Below are positions 15,507 through 24,468 of a DNA stretch of 43,192 bases, one piece after another (the first letter of the stretch is position 1; every line of letters starts with the position of its first letter). The notes under the pieces are model-generated. The model was not told the DNA's origin. It did not search any database and saw only the letters and a program-made list of their open reading frames with translations. Source of the DNA: Ilumatobacter sp. GTDB lineage: Bacteria; Actinomycetota; Acidimicrobiia; Acidimicrobiales; Ilumatobacteraceae. Position numbers and translations under genes: made by a program. The stretch is from the NCBI GenBank assembly GCA_013002175.1, contig JABDKP010000146.1, positions 1 to 43,192 of the forward strand. The letters are read 5' to 3'.

Positions 15507-16678
15507 ACCCGTATCAGACGATCGAGGCGGCGCGCCCGTCCGTGCCGCCGATGCCGCCGATCGCCCGGCGTCATCTGCGCGAGCACCTGTTCGAGATCGC
15601 CACACGATCGCAGACGTCGCTGGGCGACCCCAACGTCACCGCGCCGAACACCGCCCGCGGGAACGCCGCTCGGCTCGCGGCGCTGGCCCTCCTCGGCGTC
15701 GTCGGTGTCGGCGGGCTCGCGTATTCGGCGTCGCGGGGCGCGGAGACCAACGTTGCCGCTCCGAACGCCGCCACGACCGTGCCCGTCACCACCGGCCCCC
15801 CGACCACCCCGAACACCGTCCTCCAGCCGCCGCCTCCGACGATCGCACCGACGACGACCGAGGTGCCCGAGCCCGGCACGGAGGCGACACCGTTGCTGCT
15901 GCCGGTCGGGCGCCAGCCACTGGACGAGCTCACCGTCGTCCGTCGCTCGCTCGGCGGCGCGTCACTCCTGCTCAGGGCCCCGGACCTGTCGACGATCTCG
16001 ATCCACGAGGCGGACGGCATCCAGCCCGAGCCGCCGGCGCCACCCGGCACCGACGAAGCAGGGATCACGATCCCGGTCGTCCAGCCACAGGTCGTCGGGA
16101 CGCTGGAGGTGATCCACGACGGGACGATCTACGACGTCGCCGTGCCATGCGGGACCCTGCATGTTCGTGACCGCGATGGCTCGATCCCGTACCGGCCCGA
16201 GATCGTCTCGCTGCTCAGCTCGATCCGGCTCGATCGCGGCACGATCAACGTGGCGCTCCCTGCCGGCTGGGGCGTCATCGGTGCAGGCCCGAGCACCGAC
16301 GCATTCACGTTCGGGCTGCCCGTGGACATCGCCGAGCGCGAAGTGACCGTGTCGCTCACGCAGTATCCGGACGGCAACCTCGCGATCGCGGGCGTCGGTG
16401 GCCAGTGGTCGCCGATCACGTTCCTCGGTCAACCGGCGTGGATCAGCCGAGATGCCGACGACGCCACCGAGATCGAGGTGATCGGCTTCGTCGGGACGAC
16501 CGCCTTCCGGATCGGTGCGCGCGCGGTCGACGTCGCGGACCTCGAGGCCGTGGTCACCGGGCTGGAGCCCGGTGACGTCGACGAATGGATCACGCGGTTC
16601 GGTGAACTCCCGCCGGCCACCGATCCGGACATCCGAATCTGTCAGGCGCAGCCCGAGTTCGCCGTCACCTCAGTGTGA
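15503..16678 (+). CDS. single-pass membrane protein, probable sigma-factor partner
   Basis: A 391-residue protein. A cytoplasmic N-terminus of about 52 residues (MNPYQTIEAARPSVPPMPPIARRHLREHLFE) is followed by one membrane segment (LAALALLGVVGVGGLAYSA, about 57-75), a Thr/Pro-rich extracytoplasmic spacer (about 88-135) and a folded domain of about 250 residues with two cysteines (VAVPCGTLH, IRICQAQ). I do not recognise the outer domain. The 4-base overlap with the ECF sigma gene suggests an anti-sigma or sensor, but the HxxxCxxC zinc anti-sigma motif is absent. It converges on the LPETG gene with a 9-base overlap. Confidence 0.8.
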   Translation: MNPYQTIEAARPSVPPMPPIARRHLREHLFEIATRSQTSLGDPNVTAPNTARGNAARLAALALLGVVGVGGLAYSASRGAETNVAAPNAATTVPVTTGPPTTPNTVLQPPPPTIAPTTTEVPEPGTEATPLLLPVGRQPLDELTVVRRSLGGASLLLRAPDLSTISIHEADGIQPEPPAPPGTDEAGITIPVVQPQVVGTLEVIHDGTIYDVAVPCGTLHVRDRDGSIPYRPEIVSLLSSIRLDRGTINVALPAGWGVIGAGPSTDAFTFGLPVDIAEREVTVSLTQYPDGNLAIAGVGGQWSPITFLGQPAWISRDADDATEIEVIGFVGTTAFRIGARAVDVADLEAVVTGLEPGDVDEWITRFGELPPATDPDIRICQAQPEFAVTSV

Positions 16679-18484
16679 CAACGGAAACTGGCGCCGACGC
16701 GACGCCGACGCAAGCAACGCCAGCCCGGCGAACATCGACCCGAAACCGATCGTCAGCATCATGCCGACGTTGCGAGGGCCGGTCTCGGGCAGGTCGACGT
16801 CGAGGTCAGGTGTCGATGCCACCTCGGTCGTCTCGGCGGGGTCGCCGCACGTGCCGCTGACCGCCGAGTTGTTGGCGTCACCGCTGTAGGTCGCCACCCA
16901 GCGATAGGTGCCGGGAACCGTCGGCGTGAAGAGGCCGGACGCCACCGACCCGCCGGCGACCGGGTACGCCACGCCCAAGGACTCGAAGATCGGCGCGCCG
17001 GCGCAGCCGACGTCGTTGGGACCATAGAGCTTGAAGTCGATCGTGGCGCCCGCGACGGGGTTGACGCGGCCGGTCACCGTGGCGATGTCGGACATCGCGT
17101 TGCCGTCGCCGACGAAGACATCGGCAGACGCTGCCGTGGTGATCACCGGCGTGTTGAGCGAGACGACCGTCGTCTCGGTCGCGTCGCCACACGTGCCTGT
17201 TGCCGGCTTGTTGTTGACGTCACCGCTGTAACTCGCCACCCAGCGGTGGGTGCCGGGCGCGGTCGGGGTGTAGGTCCCCGACGACACCGCTCCGCCGGCG
17301 ATCGGGTAGGGCACCGCGAGCGATTCGAAGACCGGGGTGCCGGCGCATGTCGCGTCGCTGGGCCCGTACAACCGGAAGTCGACCGTGCCGCCCGCGTCGG
17401 GGTTGACGCGCCCGGTGACCGTGGCGCTGTCGCTGAGGTCGCCCGTCCCCAACGTCACGTTCGCCGAGGCCGTCGTGACGATCGCAGGCTGCGCCTTGCT
17501 GACATCGGTCTGTTCGGTGACATCGCCGCACGTACCGCTCACGGTGTTGTTGTTGGTGTCACCGTTGTACGTGGCGACCCAGCGGTGGGTGCCCGTCTGC
17601 GTCGGGGTGTAGGCCGCGGACGTCACCGGGCCGCCGGTGACCGGATAGGCGACATCGAGACTCTCGAACACCGGTGTGCCGGTGCACGTCGGGTCGTTCG
17701 GGCCGAAGAGCCGGAACGACACGGTCGCCGTGGGATCGGGGTTGGCGCGACCGGTGACGATCACCGTGTCGGTCAACGTACCCGCGCCGAGGGCGACGTC
17801 TGCGCTGGCCGTCGTGGCGATCACCGGGGTGGCGCGCTGCACCGTCGTCCCACTGCTCGTGCCACGTGCCGAGGCCGTGACCTGGCGGCCTGCCGGGCCG
17901 GAGCGCTGGGTGTTGTCGGTGATCTGGAGGGTCTGCACGCCCGGCGCGGCGAGCGCGTCGAGCGACGGCATCCGCAGGACGTCGAACGTGAAGTCGATCG
18001 TGCACTCGGCGTCGCGCGCGCTGAGGACGACGTTCGCCCCACCGGTGGGAGTGAACCGCACTCGTCCCGAGGCGGCGTCGCTGAGGTCGATGTCGAAGCT
18101 GATGCCCGCGCATTCGGTCCCGGCTGCACCGGTGCCCGTCGACGAGATGTCGAACACCCCCGGGTCGAACCCCGCCGTCTGGCAACCGGTGAACCCGCCC
18201 TGCTGACCGCACGACGCGATCAGGGTGATCCCCGGGTCGCCGGCCGGGCATGGTGCGGCATCACCGAAGTTGCACACCGTGTTCGCATCCGCAGTGTTGG
18301 GGGCGGTGTTCGTGTTGGTGAACATGATCGACGCCGGCACGTTCGTCTGGCCGACGGTGACGAGCGTCGGGAACGTCGGCGTCGCGCTGTTGCCGACGCC
18401 GGCTTGGGCGACGCTCGGGACGAACGTCAGCACCGACAGGACGACGGCGACGACGACACCGAGTGAACGCAACAACTTCGACAT
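16670..18484 (-). CDS. LPETG-anchored surface protein with three Ig-like repeats
   Basis: A 604-residue exported protein. A signal peptide ends at VAQA-G (about 28). A Cys-rich N-terminal domain (about 30-215) follows, then three tandem Ig-like repeats of exactly 113 residues (220-332, 333-445, 446-558), each with a Cys pair 52 residues apart. The C-terminus has LPETG (565-569), a hydrophobic helix and RRR, the full sortase-sorting signal. The product is therefore expected to be covalently fixed to the cell wall and to act in adhesion or as a surface layer. No sortase gene lies in the window. The start has AAGAGGA a few bases upstream of ATG 18484. Confidence 0.9.
   Translation of the reverse strand: MSKLLRSLGVVVAVVLSVLTFVPSVAQAGVGNSATPTFPTLVTVGQTNVPASIMFTNTNTAPNTADANTVCNFGDAAPCPAGDPGITLIASCGQQGGFTGCQTAGFDPGVFDISSTGTGAAGTECAGISFDIDLSDAASGRVRFTPTGGANVVLSARDAECTIDFTFDVLRMPSLDALAAPGVQTLQITDNTQRSGPAGRQVTASARGTSSGTTVQRATPVIATTASADVALGAGTLTDTVIVTGRANPDPTATVSFRLFGPNDPTCTGTPVFESLDVAYPVTGGPVTSAAYTPTQTGTHRWVATYNGDTNNNTVSGTCGDVTEQTDVSKAQPAIVTTASANVTLGTGDLSDSATVTGRVNPDAGGTVDFRLYGPSDATCAGTPVFESLAVPYPIAGGAVSSGTYTPTAPGTHRWVASYSGDVNNKPATGTCGDATETTVVSLNTPVITTAASADVFVGDGNAMSDIATVTGRVNPVAGATIDFKLYGPNDVGCAGAPIFESLGVAYPVAGGSVASGLFTPTVPGTYRWVATYSGDANNSAVSGTCGDPAETTEVASTPDLDVDLPETGPRNVGMMLTIGFGSMFAGLALLASASRRRQFPLSH
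16811..17827 (-). repeat. three tandem 339-bp coding repeats
   Basis: Repeats lie at 17489-17827, 17150-17488 and 16811-17149. Each encodes 113 residues with shared blocks TVTGRVNP, LYGPND, FESL, GTHRWVATYSGD and SGTCGD. The DNA has diverged enough that recombination between units is probably limited. Confidence 0.85.
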
Positions 18485-18631
18485 GGCAGATTCCTCTTGG
18501 TTCGTGGCGGGGGGACGGGCGCGACGGCACCTGACCTCCGGAGCACCATAACCCCTCGTACCCACCGGAGTTGTCATCGGCCACGACCGAACGCCGGGCG
18601 TCGCATCGCGGGTGCTGCGCCGGATCGGCCG

Positions 18632-19711
18632 TCACGTCGGCGGCTCGACGACGAGCGACCCGTCCGCGATCGCATCGATCACGGCATCGGCGCGGGCCCG
18701 AACGGCGGGATCGAGCCCGAAACCGTCGTTGAACTCGATGCCGAGCCCGCCGTTCGCGAAGGTCGCCACGAAGGCCTCGCCCCCGGTCGAACCGGTGGCG
18801 ATCCGGTCCACCATCGGCGCGAGCACCACCTCCCAGTGGTACACCTGCGAGGCGACGACGACATCGGGTCCGAGTTCCCGCTGGTCGGACTGGGTCCCGA
18901 ACCAGGGCGCCCCCGAGTCGACCGCGACGCCGATCGCCCCGGTCACCATCTGCCCTGACCCGGTCAGTACGTCGACGCCGTCCGCGACCAGGGCCTGTGC
19001 GGCCTCGGACGCCAACCGGACGTCACTGAACGAGTCGATGTAGATGACGTCGACGACGGCAGCGGCGGCCTCGGCGGTGACGCCACGCCTGAATCCGGAG
19101 ATGTAGGCCCTCGCGTCACCGGCAGGCACCGGCCCGACGACCCCGATCAGGTTCGACGACGTCAGTGCTGCTGCGATGACCCCGTTGACGTACCCGCCCT
19201 GCTCGGCGGCGGCCGAATAGGCGAACACGTTGGCCCCGGCCATCGACGACGTCCCGCTCGCGAACGCGACGTCCGGGTACTCGTCGGCGACGTCCTGGAC
19301 CACCCGGCCGAATTGCACGCCGTGCGCGATCACCAGATCGTGCCCGCCGTCGGCGAACCCACGCAGCGCCTCCTCCGCGTCGTCCGCGTCGACGAGCCCG
19401 GCCGCGACGTCGACGTCGATGTCGCGCTCGGTACCGAGACGTTCCAGTGAATCGATCATCGACTGGGTCCATGCCCGGTCGTCCTCGGCACCTGGCGCGA
19501 CGAGACCGATCCGGAACGCTGCGGAGGTGACCGGTGTCGCAGTCGTCGCCGGCGTCGATGGCGGAGCCGCGACCGTGACGGCCACGGGACCGCTCGCCGG
19601 ATCGGGCGAGTCGGAGCATGCGGTGGCCACGAACCCGCATGCGACCAGGCCCACGACCACCCACCAGGCAGGCCGCCGGTTCCGCGAGCGCGCCAGCGAG
19701 GTGTCAGCCAC
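18632..19711 (-). CDS. BMP/PnrA-like substrate-binding lipoprotein
   Basis: A 359-residue lipoprotein of the basic-membrane-protein family (PnrA/Med), the solute receptors of nucleoside ABC importers. The signal is WWVVVGLVACGFVATAC, with the lipid Cys at about 32, then a Thr/Ala/Pro linker. Core motifs are FRIGLVAPGAEDDRAWTQSM (about 66-85), GHDLVIAHGVQFG, VAFASGTSSMAGANVFAYSAAAEQGGYVNGVIAA and GVDVLTGSGQMV. PnrA proteins bind purine nucleosides, which fits the purine-type operon just upstream on the same strand. No ATPase or permease is nearby, so it may serve a distant importer or act as a sensor. The GTG start has TAGGGT exactly 7 bases upstream. Confidence 0.88.
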   Translation of the reverse strand: MADTSLARSRNRRPAWWVVVGLVACGFVATACSDSPDPASGPVAVTVAAPPSTPATTATPVTSAAFRIGLVAPGAEDDRAWTQSMIDSLERLGTERDIDVDVAAGLVDADDAEEALRGFADGGHDLVIAHGVQFGRVVQDVADEYPDVAFASGTSSMAGANVFAYSAAAEQGGYVNGVIAAALTSSNLIGVVGPVPAGDARAYISGFRRGVTAEAAAAVVDVIYIDSFSDVRLASEAAQALVADGVDVLTGSGQMVTGAIGVAVDSGAPWFGTQSDQRELGPDVVVASQVYHWEVVLAPMVDRIATGSTGGEAFVATFANGGLGIEFNDGFGLDPAVRARADAVIDAIADGSLVVEPPT

Positions 19712-19718
19712 GTGCCCG

Positions 19719-19724
19719 ACCCTA
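19719..19724 (-). promoter_or_regulatory. putative -10 (TAGGGT) for BMP-family gene, leaderless
   Basis: TAGGGT ends exactly 7 bases before the GTG at 19711. This would give the gene its own transcript although it follows the catabolic operon by only 24 bases. Confidence 0.5.
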
Positions 19725-19735
19725 CGAGAACGGAG

Positions 19736-20806
19736 TCAGGCGAGGGCGGCGTGCAGGCGGGCGGCCTGCTCGGCTGCCTTGGCGCGGACCTCGTCGGCGT
19801 CGACCCGGGTGGCCACCCCGTCACGCAGCGCCGGTGCACCGTCGATGTCGACGTCGACCGCCCGGATCGTCGGCGTGAAGGCGACATGCCACGGTTCCAG
19901 CGGTGCGTACGACCAGGTCACAGCGTCGTCGCGGACATCCGGGAAGAGATCCCGGCCGTGGAGCAGCCACGACCAGGCCTGATCCGGGCCCGAGTTGACG
20001 TCGTGCTCGCGCTGCTTGACGTAGGCGAGTTGGAACTCGGCGAGCATGTCGGCGCCGATCCCGTCGGTGCCCAGCGCGACCGGGTTGGCGAATCGGGCCG
20101 GGTCGGCGTACCCGACCGAGTTGTTCATGTTCGACCGGGGGTTGTGCACGATCGTGCCGCGCAGCCCGTGATCGTCAGGAAGGTGGACGCCGTGGATCAG
20201 CAACCAGTCGTCCGTCGTGAGGTCGCGGATCCGATCGGCCGCCCCGACGTCGTCGACGCCCTCGGCGACGTGGATGTGCACGCCGACGCCGTGCTTGGCA
20301 GCCAGCTCAGCTGCCGCGGCGAGCGACTCGTCGGTACACGTGAACGCCGCGTGCACCCCGACCATCCCCCGGCCCCCCTCGGAGAGGAAGCGGTCGTTCT
20401 CCGCCAGGCCGGCGGCGAGCCCGGCCGCGCCGTGCCGGTCGGTGACCCCGTAGCACGTGTTGACCCGCACGCCGACCTCGGCGCACGCCGCCGCGATCAC
20501 CGACAGCGACCCCTCGATCGCGTTCGGCGACTCGTGATGGTCGATGATCGCGGTGCACCCGGCCTCGAGCGCTTCGAGTGCGCCGAGCTTCGCCGACCAC
20601 TCCAGCATCTGGAGATCGAGCGCCGTGTCGAGCCGCCACCAGATGTTCTCGAGGATCTCCCGGAAGTTCGCCGGCTGCTTGGGGGGCGGGGGCATCCCCC
20701 GGGCGAGCGTGGAATAGAGGTGGTGGTGCGCACAGACCAGACCTGCCGTGACCGCCTGGCTCGCGGTGCCGGTCGGCGTGCCGGTCGACGTGTCGGTGTC
20801 GGTCAT
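19736..20806 (-). CDS. SsnA-like amidohydrolase lacking the usual N-terminal domain
   Basis: A 356-residue member of the amidohydrolase superfamily resembling SsnA and guanine/8-oxoguanine deaminases. Metal-site motifs are present: AHHHLYSTLARG (H27, H29), HIHVAEG, IHGVHL, SNMNNSVGYAD and GTDGIGADM (Asp ligand). These enzymes hydrolyse amino groups from purine-type rings. The protein starts only about 25 residues before the HxH, so the N-terminal strands of the usual beta-sandwich (about 60-80 residues) are absent, and the preceding gene ends just 7 bases upstream, leaving no room for them. In E. coli, ssnA is also next to a fused molybdenum hydroxylase gene (xdhD), as here. Confidence 0.85.
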   Translation of the reverse strand: MTDTDTSTGTPTGTASQAVTAGLVCAHHHLYSTLARGMPPPPKQPANFREILENIWWRLDTALDLQMLEWSAKLGALEALEAGCTAIIDHHESPNAIEGSLSVIAAACAEVGVRVNTCYGVTDRHGAAGLAAGLAENDRFLSEGGRGMVGVHAAFTCTDESLAAAAELAAKHGVGVHIHVAEGVDDVGAADRIRDLTTDDWLLIHGVHLPDDHGLRGTIVHNPRSNMNNSVGYADPARFANPVALGTDGIGADMLAEFQLAYVKQREHDVNSGPDQAWSWLLHGRDLFPDVRDDAVTWSYAPLEPWHVAFTPTIRAVDVDIDGAPALRDGVATRVDADEVRAKAAEQAARLHAALA

Positions 20807-20813
20807 CGGCCGG

Positions 20814-23429
20814 TCAGGTCCAGGCGGACGCCCGCTCGCGATTCGCCTCGTTGCGGATCGGCAGTTCGCTGTGCCACTCGCCGGTCTGCGCCCGGATCGC
20901 CGCCGCGACCGCGCCCGCGGTCGGCACCAGACCGATCTCGCCGACGCCCTTGATGCCGTACGGGGAGTCGGGCTGCGGCGACTCGACGAGGATCACCTCG
21001 ACGGGAGGCATGTCCTTGGGCCGGATGATGTCGAGGCTGCGCAGCGTCGTGTTCACCGGGAAGCCGGTCTCGTCGCACGGGAACCCTTCGCTCAGCGCGT
21101 AACCGAGGCCCATGTGGACGGCGCCCTCGATCTGGCCCTCACACAGCATCGGGTTGACGGCGCGGCCCACGTCATGGGCCGCGACGACGTGCTCGATGTC
21201 GCCGGATTCGGGGTCGAGCACGACGACCTGCGCGGCGTATCCGAACGTGGAATGGATGATCGGGTTCTCGATGTCCTCGCCCGCTTCCTTGGCCGCGGCG
21301 ATCTGGCCGAGCGAATTGGTCCAGTCGACGCGGTAGTCGCCCTCGTAGTCGATGCCGACCTGGCACCCGTCGGCTCGTGCCGCCTCGCACGCCGCCTTGA
21401 CCGAACCGGCGCCCATCAGTGTGCCCCGGCTGCCCGTCGTCTGTCCGGCGCCCAGTTCTCGGCTGGAGTCGACGAGCACGACGATCCGCTCCGGGTCGAC
21501 GTCGAGTTCCTCGATCACCACCTGCTGCACGACGGTGTGGACGCCCTGGCCCATCTCGGTCCAGCAGTGGCGAACTTCGACCGTGCCGTCGTCATGAAAC
21601 CGCACGACCGCCTTGGCGATCTCCTTGAAACCGTTGCCGAGGCCCGAGTTCTTGAGGCCGAGGCCCATCCCGACCGGCTTCCCGGCGGCGATCGCAGCGT
21701 CATAGACCGGCTTCACCGCGTCGAGGCACGCACGCGCGCCGAGGCAGCCGTCGTCCAACACCTGGCCGGGTCCCCACGTGGCGCCCGGCACCACCACGTT
21801 GCGGCTGCGCATCTCCCACCCGGTGATCCCGATCTGCTCGGCCAACCGGTCGAGCACGCCCTCCATCGCGAACTGCGCCTGGTTCGCACCGAACCCGCGG
21901 AACGCGCCGCACACCGAGTTGTTCGTCCGCGCGGCGATCGCCTCGACGTCGACGTTGGGCACGATGTACGGCCCGGTCGCGTGGCCGGCGGCGCGTTCGA
22001 GCACCTTCATCCCGACCGACGCGTACGGGCCGGAGTCGCCGATCATCCGGACCCTGATCGCGGTCAGCGTGCCGTCGGCCTCACAGCCGGCGTCGTACTC
22101 CATCCGGATCGGATGGCGCTTCGGATGGATCAGCAGCGATTCCTCACGCGACAGCGTGATCTTCACCGGCCGGCCCGTCAACCAGGCGGCGAGCGCCGTG
22201 TGCGCCTGGTTGGACATGTCCTCCTTGCCCCCGAAGGCACCGCCGTTCGACACGAGCTCGGTCGTGATCCGGCTGGTGTCGACCCCGAGCATCGCGGCGA
22301 TGTCGTCGCGGTCGTCCCAGATGCCCTGGCCGCCGGAGTAGACGTGCAGCCCGGGCTCGCCGTCGGCGTCGTCGGTGGGCACGGCCAGCGTCGACTCCGG
22401 CTCGAGGAAGGCGTGTTCCACGCGCTGAGTCTGGAACGTCTCGTGCACCGTGTGCGCCGACGCGGCAAGCGCTGCGTCGACGTCGCCGCGGGCGTACGTC
22501 GACGTCGACAGCACGTTGCCGTCGAGCTCCCACACCGCCGGCTCGTCGCTGTGGATGACGCGCACGGGATCGACCATCGGTTCGTGCACCTCGTACTCGA
22601 CGGCGACGAGCTCGGCCGCGGCACGCGCGACCTGCCGCGAGTCGGCGACCACGACCGCGAGCACATCGCCGAGGTACGCGGTGCGCCCGCCGACGGGGAT
22701 CATGACCGGCCAGTCCTTGTGGATGATCCCGACGCGCCGGTCGCCGGGAATGTCGTCGGCCGTGAGCACGGCCTCGACACCGTCGACCGCGAGCGCCGCA
22801 GTCGTGTCGATCGCCACGACGTCCGCCCTGGCGTGCTCGCTGAGGTGGAGGGCCCCGTGCAGCAGGCCGTCCGGATACATGTCGTCGATGAAGTCGCGCG
22901 TGCCGATCGACAGCTCGCGGCCCTCGTACTTGGTGCCGCGGGCCCCGATCCCGCCCGGCCGCACCGCGACGGGCACGCACCCCTGGGCCAGTGCCTCGAC
23001 CGCATCGAGGATCTTGACGTAGCCGGTGCACCGGCAGAGATGGGCACCGAGGTGGCGCGACGCCTGGTCGCGGGTCAGTTCGGCGCCGTTCTTGTCGATC
23101 AACGCCTTGGTCCGCACGACGATGCCCGGCGTGCAGAATCCGCACTGCAGCGCACCGCATGCGGCGAAGGCCTCGGCCATCGCCGCGACCTCGGCGGGGT
23201 CGAACCCTTCGAGCGTGACGATCTCGGCACCGGCGATCTTGTCCATCGGGGTCTGGCAGGAGATCCTGGCCTTGCCGCCCATCAGGACGGTGCAGCATCC
23301 GCACTGCCCTGACGGCGAGCAGCCGTCCTTCGCCGACGTGATCCCGAGTTCCTCACGCAAGGCTGCGAGCAGATGGGGATGATCGTCGCGGGCGGTGACC
23401 GCCTCGCCATTGAGATTGAACTCGACCAT
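20814..23429 (-). CDS. fused [2Fe-2S]/molybdopterin hydroxylase, selenium-dependent xanthine dehydrogenase type
   Basis: An 871-residue enzyme combining the iron-sulfur and molybdenum subunits. The plant-type cluster motif is C37...C43, C46 and C58; the second cluster uses C96, C99, C132 and C134. The Mo-cofactor domains run from about 165 to the end, with GGAFGGKEDMSNQ, GAFRGFGANQAQFAME and the C-terminal GVGEIGLVPT carrying the catalytic Glu. This matches the family annotated as selenium-dependent xanthine dehydrogenase (XdhD-like), which hydroxylates purines or related heterocycles. The FAD domain or subunit is not in the window. ATG 23429 has GAGGAGGA (23435-23442) 5 bases upstream. It lies in the operon between the D-carbamoylase and SsnA-like genes. 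Confidence 0.9.
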   Translation of the reverse strand: MVEFNLNGEAVTARDDHPHLLAALREELGITSAKDGCSPSGQCGCCTVLMGGKARISCQTPMDKIAGAEIVTLEGFDPAEVAAMAEAFAACGALQCGFCTPGIVVRTKALIDKNGAELTRDQASRHLGAHLCRCTGYVKILDAVEALAQGCVPVAVRPGGIGARGTKYEGRELSIGTRDFIDDMYPDGLLHGALHLSEHARADVVAIDTTAALAVDGVEAVLTADDIPGDRRVGIIHKDWPVMIPVGGRTAYLGDVLAVVVADSRQVARAAAELVAVEYEVHEPMVDPVRVIHSDEPAVWELDGNVLSTSTYARGDVDAALAASAHTVHETFQTQRVEHAFLEPESTLAVPTDDADGEPGLHVYSGGQGIWDDRDDIAAMLGVDTSRITTELVSNGGAFGGKEDMSNQAHTALAAWLTGRPVKITLSREESLLIHPKRHPIRMEYDAGCEADGTLTAIRVRMIGDSGPYASVGMKVLERAAGHATGPYIVPNVDVEAIAARTNNSVCGAFRGFGANQAQFAMEGVLDRLAEQIGITGWEMRSRNVVVPGATWGPGQVLDDGCLGARACLDAVKPVYDAAIAAGKPVGMGLGLKNSGLGNGFKEIAKAVVRFHDDGTVEVRHCWTEMGQGVHTVVQQVVIEELDVDPERIVVLVDSSRELGAGQTTGSRGTLMGAGSVKAACEAARADGCQVGIDYEGDYRVDWTNSLGQIAAAKEAGEDIENPIIHSTFGYAAQVVVLDPESGDIEHVVAAHDVGRAVNPMLCEGQIEGAVHMGLGYALSEGFPCDETGFPVNTTLRSLDIIRPKDMPPVEVILVESPQPDSPYGIKGVGEIGLVPTAGAVAAAIRAQTGEWHSELPIRNEANRERASAWT

Positions 23430-23484
23430 CAGCGTCCTCCTCGTCCGATCATCTCACGGTGCGGCCACCCGCGTCCCGCGAACT

Positions 23485-24468
23485 TCATGCGTGCTCCGCG
23501 GCGTCGGGGTCGGCCTCGACGAGCGCCTGCGGCCCGGTCGTCGACGTGAGCAGCGTGTACATCTCCGGACGCCGGTAGCGGTCGAAGTCGAACAGCGTCT
23601 TCTTGTAGCGGTCGCACATGTCGAGGTCGCAGGTCGCGGTGACGAGTTCGTCGCCGATCGTCGTCGCCTGCGCCACGATCTGGCCGGACGGGGCGATGAT
23701 CGCGGTCTGGGCGAGTGACTCGACCCCCTCCTCGACGCCGCCCTTCGCCACACCGACGACCCACGTGCCGTTCTGATACGCGCCGGCCTGCATCACGAGG
23801 TGGTTGTGGAACGCCTGCAGCGGGTTCTGCGACGGGTCGGGCGCGTAGTTCAGTGGCGTGTTGTAGCCGATCAGGATCATCTCGACGCCGAGCAGGCCCA
23901 TCACGCGGTACGTCTCGGGCCACCGCCGGTCGTTGCAGATCGCCATCCCGAACACCCCGCCGAATGCCTCGTGCACTCCGAAACCGTCGGGTGATTCCTC
24001 GAAGTAGCGGCGTTCGAGATGCTGGAACTGCCGCCACGGCTCGTGGCGCTCGTGGCCGGGGATGTGCACCTTGCGGTACGAGCCGACGACGTCGCCGTCA
24101 GGGCCGACGAGGATCGCCGTGTTGTACCGGTGGCCGTCCGGCGTCAACTCCGCGTAGCCGAGGTGGAAGCCGATCTGCAGCCGTCGCGCCTCGTCGAACA
24201 GCGGTTGCGTGGCCGGGTTCGGCATCTCGCGCTCGTAATAGCTGTCGAGTTCGGTCGTGTCACCGGCGAGACCGGACTCGTCGCCCTCGTCCAGGAGCCA
24301 CCGCGGGAAGAACGTCGTGAGCGCGAGCTCCGGGAAGACGACGAGATCGCAGCCCCTCTCAGCAGCGGAGCGCAAGAGGGTGAGCAGCCGCTCGACGACT
24401 TCCTCGCGCGATTCGGCTCGCCCGATCGGGCCGAGCTGTGCCGCGCCGACGACGACCTCGCGGGTCAT
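23485..24468 (-). CDS. nitrilase-family N-carbamoyl-D-amino-acid hydrolase-like amidase
   Basis: A 327-residue carbon-nitrogen hydrolase closely patterned on D-carbamoylase (DCase). The catalytic triad is visible: E47 in FPELALTTFFPRW, K133 in YRKVHIPGHE and C178 in AICNDRRWPETYRVMG. FQHLERRYFEE and GYNTP, also DCase hallmarks, are kept. DCase cleaves N-carbamoyl groups to give amino acid, ammonia and CO2. In this operon it may act on ureido intermediates of purine or pyrimidine breakdown instead. Its ATG overlaps the stop of the upstream amidohydrolase gene as ATGA, so the two are translationally coupled. Confidence 0.92.
   Translation of the reverse strand: MTREVVVGAAQLGPIGRAESREEVVERLLTLLRSAAERGCDLVVFPELALTTFFPRWLLDEGDESGLAGDTTELDSYYEREMPNPATQPLFDEARRLQIGFHLGYAELTPDGHRYNTAILVGPDGDVVGSYRKVHIPGHERHEPWRQFQHLERRYFEESPDGFGVHEAFGGVFGMAICNDRRWPETYRVMGLLGVEMILIGYNTPLNYAPDPSQNPLQAFHNHLVMQAGAYQNGTWVVGVAKGGVEEGVESLAQTAIIAPSGQIVAQATTIGDELVTATCDLDMCDRYKKTLFDFDRYRRPEMYTLLTSTTGPQALVEADPDAAEHA

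Noticed and set aside
18545-18576. TGACAA and TATGGT as a promoter for the LPETG gene
   Set aside because: The spacer is 20 bases, too long to call with confidence, though TATGGT alone may be a -10.
20748-23312. 854-codon open frame opposite the molybdenum hydroxylase gene
   Set aside because: It mirrors codon bias of the real gene and shows no recognisable domain or start signal.
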